Shown here: positions 16,783 through 26,205 of the stretch, one piece after another
How the letters are laid out: every line of letters starts with the position of its first letter
How positions within the stretch are numbered: the stretch's first letter is position 1
Source of the DNA: Azospirillum griseum
Lineage (GTDB): Bacteria; Pseudomonadota; Alphaproteobacteria; Azospirillales; Azospirillaceae
Assembly: GCF_003966125.1 (NCBI RefSeq)
Contig: NZ_RXMA01000004.1
Location: 124,001 to 188,000, forward strand
Reading direction: 5' to 3'
DNA length: 64,000 bases
Program-made: the position numbers and the translations under genes
Notes under the pieces: model-generated
Seen by the model: only the letters and a program-made list of their open reading frames with translations
Told to the model about the DNA's origin: nothing
Database searches by the model: none

Positions 16783-19191
16783 ATGACCCTCGTCACGCCC
16801 ACGTCTGCGCCAGCGCCCAACGCTTCCGCCGCGCCGCGCCCACCGCAACCTCGGCGACGGGTGGGCATCGCCCTGCGCATTTCGCTGGGCCTGTCGGTGA
16901 TGGCCGCCCTTGTGCTCATCATTGGCGGTGTGTCGCTGTCCTCCTTCCGGCTCTTCCGGTCGGAGGTGACGACGCTGTCCTCCATCACCCTGCCGGAGGT
17001 CATCACCAGCGCGGAGCTGCACGCCTCGTTGCAGAGGCTGGTGGCACAGTTGCCCTTGTTGTCGGGAGCCAACTCCACCCCGCAACGCCGGTCCATCTAT
17101 GACGGGCTGGTGGCCGAACTCGAATCAATGCAGCTTCTCGTGGCGCGGATGCGCGGTCTGCTGGCCGAGGAGCCGGACGGGCATGGCGAGGTCAGCAGCA
17201 ACGTCCGGCTGCTGGAGCAGACGCGCTCGACGCTGCTCATCCTGGCGGCCACGGTCGCCGACCTGAACGCAGAGGTGGCCCGCCAACTCGCCCACGGCGA
17301 ACGGCAGGCCGAGGCGGCGGTCGGGCTGGGCCGCCTGTCGAACGCGCTGGAAGGCATGTCCGGTCCGGACGTCGGGCCATGGGCGGTGCGGGTGGGGGCC
17401 TTGCTGGCGCGCGCCGCCGGATCGATCCAGCTTGAGCATCTGAACCGGCTGAAGGGGGAACAGCGCGCCGTCGAACGCACGCTGCTGGAGTTGGGACAGA
17501 TCGCCAGCGTCGCCAACGGGGCGTCCGGCCCGGCGATGATGGCGATGCAGGAAGAGCTGTTCACCCTGCTGGTGGCCCCCGGCGGTCTGTTTGAAAGCGC
17601 GGCGGAACGGCTGCAGGCGCGCAACCGCGCCCAGGCGCTGACCAGTCAGGCCCGCGTGCTGGTGGAAACGGTGGACCGTTCGTCGCGCGCGCTGTTCGAT
17701 TCCATCCGCGATCAGTCGGCGGACCGCACGGGTGATCTGGCGGCGCTGATGTCCGAACGCAGCCAAGTGGTGATGGTCCTGGCGGCCGCGTCGATCCTGC
17801 TGGTGGTGGCGGTCCACTTCATCTTCCGGCGCTTCCTGTCCTCGCGCCTTGTCGCCCTCAACCGGGCGGTTCTGGCCCGGCTGTCGGGAGCGGGGACACA
17901 GGTGGCGATCCCGGTGGACGGCGACGACGAGATCACCGACATCGGCGGTTCCATCCGCTATTTCATCGACGAGATCGATCACCGCCAGCGCGATCTGGCC
18001 GACAACGAGCGGCGCTTCCGCAGCCTGGTGGAAGGTTCGATCCAGGGAACCATCATCCACCGCGATTTTCGGGCGCTCTACGCCAACGAGGCGTTTGCCG
18101 CGATGTTCGGCGTCACCGTGGCCCAGGTGATGGCCCTGCCCTCCCTGCTGGCGCTGGTCGGGCCGGGCGAACAGGCCAAGATGCACGAAAACTACAACCA
18201 CCTGCTGAACGGCGGCGCGCCCACCGGCCGCCGCCGCATCCGCGCCCGCCGCCCTGACGGCGGCGATCTGTGGGTGGAGTTGACCGGGCGGCGGGTGGAT
18301 TGGACCGACGGCCCGGCGGTTCAGGCCGTGGTGGTCGATGTCACCCGTGAGGCGGAGGCCGAGGAGGCGCTGCGCCAGTCGCGCGACGCCGCCGAACGCG
18401 CGCTGAACGAGCTGAAGGCAACGCAAACCAGCCTGATCCAGTCGGAAAAGATGGCCTCGCTGGGTCAACTGGTCGCCGGGGTGGCGCACGAGGTCAACAC
18501 CCCAATCGGCATCACCATCACCGGCGCGTCGCAGTTGCAGGCGCTGATCGAGGAGTTGGCCCACAGCCACAGCACCAACACGCTGAAGAAATCCGATTTC
18601 CAACGGTTTCTGAGCGACGGGCTGGAGATGGCCAACCTGATCCTGGCCAACAGCACCCGTGCCGCCAATCTGGTGCAAAGCTTCAAGCTGGTGGCCGTCG
18701 ATCAATCCAGCGACGAACGCCGCGTCTTCCTGCTGAAGGATTACATCGAGGAACTGCTGCGCAGCCTGCACCCGACCTACAAGGCGCGGACCGGGTTGAC
18801 CATCGCCGTCGATTGCCCGCCCGACATCGAACTGGACGGCTATCCGGGTGCTCTGTCGCAGATCTTGACCAACCTGATCATGAACGCCCTGATTCACGCC
18901 TTCGACCCCGGTCAGGCCGGGCGGATCGGGATCGACGCGCATCGGATTGACGACGAAACGGTGGAGCTGTCGGTGTCGGACACCGGCAAAGGCATTCCGG
19001 CGGATGTGCTGCCGAAAATCTTCGACCCCTTCTTCACCACACGGCGCGGCAGCGGCGGCAGTGGGCTGGGCCTGCACATCGTGTTCAACCTTGTCACCGG
19101 GCGGCTGCACGGCTCCATCGCCGTGTCCAGCCCGCCGGGCGAGGGGACCCGATTCACCCTGCGCTTTCCCAGCGTCATCCACAAACCATGA
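16783..19191 (+). CDS. Sensor histidine kinase, TorS-like periplasmic sensor, PAS domain
   Basis: Inner-membrane histidine kinase of about 802 residues. A cytoplasmic Pro/Ala-rich tail leads to TM1 (about 30-52), a long helical periplasmic sensor (about 53-327) resembling the TorS four-helix bundle, TM2 (about 328-347, VVMVLAAASILLVVAVHFIF), a HAMP-like linker, a PAS domain (about 410-520), a coiled coil, HisKA with phospho-acceptor His about residue 569 in GVAHEVNTP, and HATPase with N box LTNLIMNAL, DTGKGIP and GSGLGL. There is no receiver and no adjacent regulator. The ATG at 16783 is used; the GTG at 16771 is also in frame but sits only three bases after the GAGGAA site. It is co-transcribed with the nucleotidase-like gene. 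Confidence 0.9.
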   Translation: MTLVTPTSAPAPNASAAPRPPQPRRRVGIALRISLGLSVMAALVLIIGGVSLSSFRLFRSEVTTLSSITLPEVITSAELHASLQRLVAQLPLLSGANSTPQRRSIYDGLVAELESMQLLVARMRGLLAEEPDGHGEVSSNVRLLEQTRSTLLILAATVADLNAEVARQLAHGERQAEAAVGLGRLSNALEGMSGPDVGPWAVRVGALLARAAGSIQLEHLNRLKGEQRAVERTLLELGQIASVANGASGPAMMAMQEELFTLLVAPGGLFESAAERLQARNRAQALTSQARVLVETVDRSSRALFDSIRDQSADRTGDLAALMSERSQVVMVLAAASILLVVAVHFIFRRFLSSRLVALNRAVLARLSGAGTQVAIPVDGDDEITDIGGSIRYFIDEIDHRQRDLADNERRFRSLVEGSIQGTIIHRDFRALYANEAFAAMFGVTVAQVMALPSLLALVGPGEQAKMHENYNHLLNGGAPTGRRRIRARRPDGGDLWVELTGRRVDWTDGPAVQAVVVDVTREAEAEEALRQSRDAAERALNELKATQTSLIQSEKMASLGQLVAGVAHEVNTPIGITITGASQLQALIEELAHSHSTNTLKKSDFQRFLSDGLEMANLILANSTRAANLVQSFKLVAVDQSSDERRVFLLKDYIEELLRSLHPTYKARTGLTIAVDCPPDIELDGYPGALSQILTNLIMNALIHAFDPGQAGRIGIDAHRIDDETVELSVSDTGKGIPADVLPKIFDPFFTTRRGSGGSGLGLHIVFNLVTGRLHGSIAVSSPPGEGTRFTLRFPSVIHKP

Positions 19192-19195
19192 GGGA

Positions 19196-19534
19196 TCAGC
19201 GGATGGTTCCCTCGAACCAGTGGCGACCCTGGCGGTCTTCGACCTCCAGCACCCAGACGTCCGGGTCATAACGGGTCTGGCGGGCGATGTAGGCGTCGGC
19301 GTCGGTCTCCGGCACCGGATCGGGACCGGTGCCGCGCGTCCAGAACAGCCGATCACCGTCGTTGGTCTGCACCAGCACGGAAAAGGTCCGATCCAGCCGG
19401 TTCAGCTTCAGGATCACCGTGCCCCGGCTGGGATCGCCCTTGCGCACCACCATCATCGACACGCCTTGCGCGTCGGCGGCCCGGATGTGGGCCATCACCC
19501 AAAGATGCGTTGGCAAACGGTCGTCCATGGTCAT
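19196..19534 (-). CDS. DUF1491 family protein
   Basis: A short alphaproteobacterial protein of unknown function, about 112 residues. The family pattern is visible: HLWVMAHIRAADAQGVSMMV, VILKLNRLDRTFSVL, and the C-terminal YDPDVWVLEVEDRQGRHWFE, which is the most conserved block. The start at 19534 (or 19528, two codons later) is chosen because longer frames add a non-conserved tail. Its stop lies five bases from that of the kinase (convergent), and it is divergent from the first TPR gene. Confidence 0.75.
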   Translation of the reverse strand: MTMDDRLPTHLWVMAHIRAADAQGVSMMVVRKGDPSRGTVILKLNRLDRTFSVLVQTNDGDRLFWTRGTGPDPVPETDADAYIARQTRYDPDVWVLEVEDRQGRHWFEGTIR

Positions 19535-19595
19535 CCACACGGTCGGGGTCAAAGGGTGCTCGCCTAACCGGGGCGGGCCGGTGTACACAAGGGGT

Positions 19596-21047
19596 ATGGC
19601 GACACTCCTGGACGCTCTCGACGCTGCCGTCAACCATCACATGGCCGGACGCACCGACGCGGCGGAGCGGAATTACCGGCTGATCTTGGGCGTCGATCCG
19701 GCCCAGCCCGACGCGCTGCATCTGCTTGGCGTTTTGCGGGCGCAGACAGGACAGCCCGACCCGGCGGTCGCGCTCCTCACCCGATCGGTGCGCGTGCGCC
19801 CTGGTGCCCCGCAACCCTGGGCGCATCTGGCCGGTGCCCTGCGCACCGCCGAACGGCCGGACGAAGCCGAACGGGTGGTGCGCCGCGCCCTGGCGCTCGA
19901 TCCGGCCTCGGCGGACGCGCTCGACATCCTGGGGGCAACGCTGCACGCCCTGGCGCGCTACCCGCAGGCCGCTGACTGGCTGCACCGGGCCAACGCCCTG
20001 CGGCCCGGCCATCCCGAAACGCTGCTCAATCTGGGAACCGTGCTGCGCGACCAGCGGCGCTTCGACGAGGCGGACCGCGTGTTCGATGTGGCCCTGGCGC
20101 GCCACCCGTCCAACGCGGCCATCCATTTGGCCCGCGCGGTCGGGCGGCTGGTGCGCGGCGACCTGATCGGTGGGTGGGAGGGGTTCGAACACCGCTGGCG
20201 GCGGCTGCCTGCCCCCCCATGGGCGGGAGAGCCGTTGAACGGGGCCACCATCCTGCTGCACATGGAGCAGGGCTTTGGCGACGCCATGCAGTTCGTCCGC
20301 TACGCCCCGCTGGTGGCGCGGGCGGGCGGGCGGGTGGTGGTGGAGGCCAGCCCGGCGCTGTTCCGGCTGTTCCAGGCCAGCCTGGATCCGTCGATTGCCG
20401 TGCTGGTGCGCGGGCCGGAACCACCGCCGCACGATCATCATTGCCCGCTGATGAGCCTGCCGCGCGCCTTCGGGACCGATCTGGGCAGCGTTCCCGCCCC
20501 GATCCCCTACCTGATGCCCGAACGCGGCGACCGCAATCTGTGGCGTGACCGTCTGGCCGAGGGGCCGGAGGGCCTGCGCGTCGGGTTGGTCTGGGCGGGC
20601 AACCCGCGCCACCGCAACGACCGCAACCGCTCCCTGCCGGTGGCCGCGCTGCGCCCGTTGGTGAACGTGCCTGGCGTCCGCTTCATCAGTCTTCAGGTCG
20701 GGGAGGCGCGCAGCGCGCTGGCGACGCTGGCCCCGGACGCTGCGGTGGAAGACCCGATGGACCGCGTGCGGGATTTCGCCGACACGGCGGCGATCCTCGC
20801 CAACATCGACCTGCTCATCAGCGTCGACACCGCCGTCGTGCATCTGGCCGGCGCGATGGGGGTGCCGGTGTGGCTGCTGCTGCCCCACGCGCCCGATTGG
20901 CGGTGGCTGCTCAACCGCGATGACAGCCCGTGGTACCCAAGCCTGCGGCTGTTCCGGCAACCTCGGCCCGGTGATTGGGAGACCACGCTGGGACGTGTCG
21001 CCGCCACGCTGCGCGCCCACGCCCACCAACCGGCGGACCCGGCATGA
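19596..21047 (+). CDS. TPR protein with C-terminal GT9-like glycosyltransferase domain
   Basis: A 483-residue fusion. Residues 1 to about 190 are five TPR units, beginning with the module MATLLDALDAAVNHHMAGR and QPDALHLLGVL that recurs in this island. The C-terminal half resembles GT9 (heptosyltransferase-like) domains: LLHMEQGFGDAMQFVRY, GLVWAGNPRHRNDRNRSL and ISVDTAVVHLAGAMGVPVW, keeping the Asp and His that its larger paralogue at 34.5 kb has lost. The sugar donor and acceptor are unknown. Its stop overlaps the next start (ATGA), and flgE follows two genes later, so glycosylation of flagellar or surface protein is inferred from position. Confidence 0.85.
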   Translation: MATLLDALDAAVNHHMAGRTDAAERNYRLILGVDPAQPDALHLLGVLRAQTGQPDPAVALLTRSVRVRPGAPQPWAHLAGALRTAERPDEAERVVRRALALDPASADALDILGATLHALARYPQAADWLHRANALRPGHPETLLNLGTVLRDQRRFDEADRVFDVALARHPSNAAIHLARAVGRLVRGDLIGGWEGFEHRWRRLPAPPWAGEPLNGATILLHMEQGFGDAMQFVRYAPLVARAGGRVVVEASPALFRLFQASLDPSIAVLVRGPEPPPHDHHCPLMSLPRAFGTDLGSVPAPIPYLMPERGDRNLWRDRLAEGPEGLRVGLVWAGNPRHRNDRNRSLPVAALRPLVNVPGVRFISLQVGEARSALATLAPDAAVEDPMDRVRDFADTAAILANIDLLISVDTAVVHLAGAMGVPVWLLLPHAPDWRWLLNRDDSPWYPSLRLFRQPRPGDWETTLGRVAATLRAHAHQPADPA

Positions 21048-23212
21048 CCGACAGCGCGGAGTGGCTTCGGCAGGGGCTGGCCGCCCACCAGTCCGGCAAT
21101 CTGCCGGGTGCCCTGGCGCTGTACCGGCAGGTGTTGGCGGTTGACCGCAGCAACGCCGACGCCACCCACCTGATCGGTGTGATCGCCTATCAGACCGGCG
21201 ACCCGATGACCGCCATCAACGTCATCCGCCGCGCCATCGCACTGGACGACAGCAATCCGGCTTATCACAGCAATCTGGGCGAGGCGCTGCGCGTCACCGG
21301 TGCGCTCGACCAAGCCGCCGACGCCCACCGGGAGGCGTTGAAACGGGATTCGGGGTTTGTGGAGGCCCATCGCAATCTGGGCGTCGTCGATCTCGCGCGC
21401 GGGCGGGCGCAGGAGGCGGCGGACAGCTTCCGCCGGGCGCTGGCCCGCGATCCGGCCTCCGCCCCTTCCTGGCATGGCTTGGGTTTGGCGCTGGAGGCGC
21501 TGAACCGCAAGGTCGAGGCCGCGCACGCCTTCGACCAATGCCTGGCCCACGACCCGACCCACGCGGAGGCCCGGCAGCGGCGCGATGCCCTCACCCCGCA
21601 TCTGCCGCTGCCCGTCGACGGCGCGGTCCCCAGCGCCCCGTCGGCGGTGGAGGCCTGGGCCGACGTTGCCTTGCAGGAGTTGCGGGCCTTGTGCAACGAC
21701 CGCAGCAGTGGGGTGGAGCGGTTGGCCGCCATCGAACGGCTGTGCACCACCCTGGTGAGCGACAAGGCCAGCGCCCCGCGTGCGGTGCTGGAGGCGTTGG
21801 AGGAGGAACCGCTGTGCGGGGATCCGATCCTCGACGCGTCGGTGCAATTCCGTCTCAGCGGAGATCTGTACCATTACGAACGTCTGATCCACACGGTGAT
21901 CGGCAACGGGGCCGATTGGCCGCTGGACGTCGCCCACGCCGTGTACTGGTCGATCAGCCGTCAGGTTTTCTTGGGCCGCCCGCTCAAGACCCGGCTGTCC
22001 GCTTTCACGGCGGGAGACCTGCCCCGTTTCTACCGCTGGATCCTGCGCGAGGTGCGCCGCCGCTGCGCGGTGTCCGTCGCGGCACCTCCGGTGCGGGCGG
22101 GCGGGCCGAAGAGGGTGGCGATCGTCACCAACCAGTTCACCCAACCGATGCACCAACCGTCGCGCGATGCCTTCGATTACGCGCGGCGGATGCAGGATGA
22201 TTTTGGCTGTGCGGTTCTGCTGGTGAACGGCAACCTGCTGCCCAGCCAGATCATCACCGCCTTTGTTCCGGCCTTCCAGGCGATGGTCACGCCCAGCCTG
22301 CACGGGGCGATGCCGGTGACGGACGGAACGGCGACGGTCCCGAGCTGGTCCTCGATGGACCCCAGCCTGTCCGACGGGAAGATCCGCGATCTCGTCGCCA
22401 CCATTGAGGAGTTCGATCCCGATCTGGTGGTGTCGTTCGGCGGTTCGGTGCTGGCCGCCGATCTGTTCGCCGGGAAGCGCCCGACGCTCTGCATCCCGAC
22501 CACCAGCGGCCTGACCTGTTCGATGGCCGACATCCTGTTGAGCTTTGACGGCGGCGACCCGACGCGCGGCCTGCCCGAGGAGTACCGCACCCCGTTCGCC
22601 GAACGGTTCCGCCCCTTTGTCTTCGGCTATTCCGCCCCACCCCCGGCGCAGAACGCCAGCCGGGCCGCGTTTGGGCTGAAGGATGGCCCGTTCCTGTTCA
22701 CCGTGGTCGGTGGACGGCTGGACGACGAGGTGACGCCCGTTTTTGTCGAGCGGCTGGAGCATCTGCTCGACCTGTGCCCGAACGCGCTGGTGGCCTTTGC
22801 CGGTCCGGTGGCGTCCCTGCCCGCCCGTCTCGCCCGATCCCGCCACGCCAACCGTCTGACCTGCCTGGGTTTCGTCAATGAAATCCGCGCGCTGTACCGC
22901 GTGGCCGACGCGTACCTCAACCCACCGCGCCAAGGCGGCGGCGGCAGCGCGGCCTACGCCCTGGCCGATGGGCTGCCGGTGGTGACGCTGAATCAGGGCG
23001 ATGTCGCGGCGGTGGTCGGTGCCGCCCGCGCGCTGGACGATTGGGACGCCTACACCGAACGCGCAAAGCGGCTGTGCCAGGACCCCGCCTTTCGTCGGGA
23101 CGAGGCGGACGAGGCGCGCCACCGCTTTGCCACCGTGGACGCGCGCCATGACGCGGTCGCCCGGCTCCTGGCCTATGGCCGCAGCCTGATGGATGGATGG
23201 GCCACGCGCTGA
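21044..23212 (+). CDS. TPR protein with C-terminal GT-B-like glycosyltransferase domain
   Basis: A 722-residue protein. The first ~180 residues are TPR units (LAAHQSGNLPGALALYRQVL, IGVIAYQTGD). A helical linker leads to a C-terminal Rossmann-type domain that starts RVAIVTNQFTQPMHQPS and contains VVSFGGSVLAADLF and the nucleotide-sugar-like region PPRQGGGGSAAYALADGLP. This looks like a two-domain GT-B glycosyltransferase, but the CAZy family cannot be fixed by eye. Translation is coupled to the preceding TPR-GT9 gene through ATGA. It ends 229 bases before flgE. Confidence 0.78.
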   Translation: MTDSAEWLRQGLAAHQSGNLPGALALYRQVLAVDRSNADATHLIGVIAYQTGDPMTAINVIRRAIALDDSNPAYHSNLGEALRVTGALDQAADAHREALKRDSGFVEAHRNLGVVDLARGRAQEAADSFRRALARDPASAPSWHGLGLALEALNRKVEAAHAFDQCLAHDPTHAEARQRRDALTPHLPLPVDGAVPSAPSAVEAWADVALQELRALCNDRSSGVERLAAIERLCTTLVSDKASAPRAVLEALEEEPLCGDPILDASVQFRLSGDLYHYERLIHTVIGNGADWPLDVAHAVYWSISRQVFLGRPLKTRLSAFTAGDLPRFYRWILREVRRRCAVSVAAPPVRAGGPKRVAIVTNQFTQPMHQPSRDAFDYARRMQDDFGCAVLLVNGNLLPSQIITAFVPAFQAMVTPSLHGAMPVTDGTATVPSWSSMDPSLSDGKIRDLVATIEEFDPDLVVSFGGSVLAADLFAGKRPTLCIPTTSGLTCSMADILLSFDGGDPTRGLPEEYRTPFAERFRPFVFGYSAPPPAQNASRAAFGLKDGPFLFTVVGGRLDDEVTPVFVERLEHLLDLCPNALVAFAGPVASLPARLARSRHANRLTCLGFVNEIRALYRVADAYLNPPRQGGGGSAAYALADGLPVVTLNQGDVAAVVGAARALDDWDAYTERAKRLCQDPAFRRDEADEARHRFATVDARHDAVARLLAYGRSLMDGWATR

Positions 23213-23380
23213 CCGGGTGGTTCCGGCCCTTTCGGCCCCTTCAGGACCGGCGTTTTCTTCCCCGTCATCGCCCACCCTCACTAGGCGAAACTTTCCCACC
23301 TCCCGGCAAAAAGGTGCCTCTGGAGGGAGGGTAGAGGGAAAAATCAGGAAAAACAGACCATTAACAGCAGATCCCAGAGT

Positions 23381-23395
23381 TGGCATCCGTTTTGC
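23381..23395 (+). promoter_or_regulatory. Sigma-54-type promoter of flgE
   Basis: TGGCAT-N5-TTGC with the invariant GG and GC exactly ten bases apart, matching the -24/-12 element of RpoN promoters (TGGCAC-N5-TTGC) at five of six and four of four bases. A start site near 23407 would give a leader of about 35 bases with a GGAG ribosome site before the ATG at 23442. RpoN control of class III hook genes is established in many polar flagella. Confidence 0.72.
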
Positions 23396-23441
23396 TTAGA
23401 GACTGGCAACAACGTTCGCCTTCTTTTGGAGACCCCCGGCC

Positions 23442-26096
23442 ATGAGCATCTTCGGTTCGATGACAACCGCCGTCCTCGGCTTGAGTGCACAGTCGAAGGC
23501 GCTTGGCCACATCTCGGACAACATCGCGAACTCGTCGACCATCGGTTACAAGCGGGTGGACTCGGCGTTTGAAACGATGGTCCTGCAATCGAGCCAGCGG
23601 CTGCATGCGCCGGGCGGCGTGACCGCCCAACCGGTCTTCATGAACAACATCCAGGGCAGCCTGACCCAGGTGCAAAGCCCGACCAACATCGCCATCCAGG
23701 GCCAGGGCTTCTTCAGCGTGTCGAAGCTGAGCACGCAAAGCACCACCTCCGGCACGGTGCAGACGCAGACCGGGACGCTCAGCGCCTCGGCCTCCTACTA
23801 CACCCGTGCGGGTGACTTCGAACTGGACAAGAACCGCTATCTGGTCAACAGCGCGGGCTACGCGCTGAACGGCTGGGTGACGGACCCGGTGACGGGGCAG
23901 TTGAAGAAGGATCAGGTGGCCCCCATCCAGGTCAGCTCGCTGATCGACAAGCCGACCTCGACGTCGCAGATCGAACTGTCGGCCAACCTGCCCGCCACCC
24001 CGACCGCCGGGCAGAAAATTCCTGACTCCAGCATCCAGATCTTCGACACCCAGGGCAATCCCCGCACCGTCAATTTCAAATGGCGGCAGCAGGCGGGCAA
24101 CGATTGGCGCATGGTGATCGACGCGCCCGGCTCCAACACGAAGCCGGTGGATGGGACCTTTGCCGGCTACCCGGCCACGGCAACGTTCGGCCAGAACATC
24201 GCCGGTGTGACGGCGATTTCCCAGGTCAACGCGGTGGTGATTTCCGGCCAGAACACCAACGGTCAGGACAATCTGCGCATCGGTGAAACCTACACGGTCA
24301 CGGTGGACGGCACGAACTACAGCCTGAAGATCACATCGGACAACATCTCGTCGATCCGCACCTATTCGGGTCTGGCGGGTGCCCTGGCCAATCAGATCAA
24401 CTCGGCCTCCCCGGCGGCCCCGGTGATGGCGACGGTCACGAACAACGTGATCCACGTCACCGCGCGCAACGCCGGCACGCCGTTCAAGATCAGCCAGAGC
24501 GTGAGCGGGGCCTCGCCGACCACCAACACCATCACCGGTCCGACCACCACGGCGGCGACCTCCACCGCCGGTCAGATCGACCGCTACTCCTTCCCGCAAT
24601 CGCAGATCGACGTCGGCGACGTCTACCGGATCCGCGTGCAGGTTGGTGGTGCGGCCACCAGCACGACCCTGGCCGTCACCGTCACCGCGCAAACCTACTC
24701 CAACTACGCCAACATCACCGGCGTGGTGCAGGAGTTGGCCAACCGCATCAACGCGGCCGGGCTGGGCGTGACCGCGTCGGCCACCGGCGGTGTGTTGAGC
24801 GTCCAGAACAGCACGGCGGCGGGAACCATCACCGCGACGTCGAGCGGCGTCACCAACTCCAGCTCCGCCGCGAACACCATGACGGGCGTCTTTTCGACCG
24901 CCAACGTCGCCGGTGTGCGCCAGAGCCGCACGGTGACGCTGACCGGCACGCCGGGCGACGTCGGCACGCTGTATTCCCTGAGCGTCAACGGCACGCCCGT
25001 GACCTACAGCACCACCGGCGACGAGCTGTCGATGGAGGACATCACCGCCGCGCTGGCCAACAAGATCAACTCCAACACCTCGTTGCCGGTCACGGCCTCG
25101 GCGCAGGGTGGTGTCATCACCATCACCGCCAAAACCGCGACCGATCCGGCCTACACCCAAACGATGACCGGCACCGGGACCATCACCCTGGCGGGCGCGT
25201 CGGTGGTGGACATCGGCGACACCTACACCGTGACGGCGGGCGGCACCACCTATTCGCTGGCGATCACCGCCGCCAACCACGGGACCTATGGCACGCCGAA
25301 CGCGGTCATGAACTACTTCGCCACGCAGATCAACGCGGCGGGCGGCACCGCCTCGGTGGCCGGCGGCGTGCTGACCGTGACCAGCGACGCGACCGCGACC
25401 GGCACGGTGACGAACACCACCGCGCAGCAATTCACCCTGGACCAGACCTGCGTGGCCGGGCAAACCCCCGCCCACATCGGCCTGACCTTCGGCAAGACCC
25501 CCGAGACGGTCGGCACGCTGACCAACATCTCCACGGCTCTGGTCGGCACCGGCACGGCGGTGAGCGCCGCCACCCAATCCGCCGGATCGGCCGCGAACGT
25601 CACCTTCACCGTGGATTACGGCTTTGGCGCGCAACAGGTCACGCTCAACATGGGCAAATACCAGAAGCCCGGCGGCCTGACCCAATACGCGGGTTCGGAA
25701 ATCAACGTCACCCAACTGGTCCAGAACGGCGCGCCGCGTGGACAGTTCAAGGATGTGGTGTTCGGCGACAACGGCAACGTGCTGGTCAATTACGACAACG
25801 GCCGGTCGAAGGTGATCGCCAAGGTTCCGATCATCACCTTCAACAACCCGAACGCCTTGCAGCGTGAATCGGGCGGTGTGTTCCTGGAAAGCGAAGACGC
25901 GGGCAAGCCGAACTTCAACGATCCGGAAACCAACGGCGCCGGTGCGGTGATCGCCAACAGCACCGAAGGGTCTAACGTCGACATCGCCGATGAATTCACC
26001 AAGCTGATCGTGACCCAACGCTCCTACTCCGCGAACACCAAGATCGTGACGACGTCCGATGAAATGCTCCAGGAAGTCCTCAGCCTGAAGCGGTGA
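23442..26096 (+). CDS. flgE: Flagellar hook protein FlgE, enlarged by repeats
   Basis: Forms the flagellar hook. The conserved N-terminal rod/hook helix (MSIFGSMTTAVLGLSAQSKA, SDNIANSSTIGYKR) and C-terminal helix (FTKLIVTQRSYSANTKIV, DEMLQEVLSLKR) are intact, as is the QSPTNIAIQGQGFF block. At 884 residues it is roughly twice the usual length. The excess is four degenerate beta-rich repeats starting near residues 279, 389, 505 and 590. Each has a GDxYxVxVxG-like opening, a LANxIN helix and a GGVLxVT strand. They probably decorate the hook surface and are rich in Ser/Thr. First gene of flgE-flgK-flgL behind the sigma-54 element. Confidence 0.94.
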   Translation: MSIFGSMTTAVLGLSAQSKALGHISDNIANSSTIGYKRVDSAFETMVLQSSQRLHAPGGVTAQPVFMNNIQGSLTQVQSPTNIAIQGQGFFSVSKLSTQSTTSGTVQTQTGTLSASASYYTRAGDFELDKNRYLVNSAGYALNGWVTDPVTGQLKKDQVAPIQVSSLIDKPTSTSQIELSANLPATPTAGQKIPDSSIQIFDTQGNPRTVNFKWRQQAGNDWRMVIDAPGSNTKPVDGTFAGYPATATFGQNIAGVTAISQVNAVVISGQNTNGQDNLRIGETYTVTVDGTNYSLKITSDNISSIRTYSGLAGALANQINSASPAAPVMATVTNNVIHVTARNAGTPFKISQSVSGASPTTNTITGPTTTAATSTAGQIDRYSFPQSQIDVGDVYRIRVQVGGAATSTTLAVTVTAQTYSNYANITGVVQELANRINAAGLGVTASATGGVLSVQNSTAAGTITATSSGVTNSSSAANTMTGVFSTANVAGVRQSRTVTLTGTPGDVGTLYSLSVNGTPVTYSTTGDELSMEDITAALANKINSNTSLPVTASAQGGVITITAKTATDPAYTQTMTGTGTITLAGASVVDIGDTYTVTAGGTTYSLAITAANHGTYGTPNAVMNYFATQINAAGGTASVAGGVLTVTSDATATGTVTNTTAQQFTLDQTCVAGQTPAHIGLTFGKTPETVGTLTNISTALVGTGTAVSAATQSAGSAANVTFTVDYGFGAQQVTLNMGKYQKPGGLTQYAGSEINVTQLVQNGAPRGQFKDVVFGDNGNVLVNYDNGRSKVIAKVPIITFNNPNALQRESGGVFLESEDAGKPNFNDPETNGAGAVIANSTEGSNVDIADEFTKLIVTQRSYSANTKIVTTSDEMLQEVLSLKR

Positions 26097-26205
26097 TCGC
26101 GGTTTTTTGAACGCCTGAGGGGTGCAACTCAAAGAGTGCGTTTGATGGGAACGGCGGCCTTGCGCCGCCGAATCCCTCCCCCTGCCTGACGAAAGGTCAA
26201 CGGCC

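Noticed and set aside
26152-26170. GC hairpin between flgE and flgK as a terminator
   Set aside because: Seven-base stem without a T-run; more likely an RNA-processing or attenuating hairpin, or chance.
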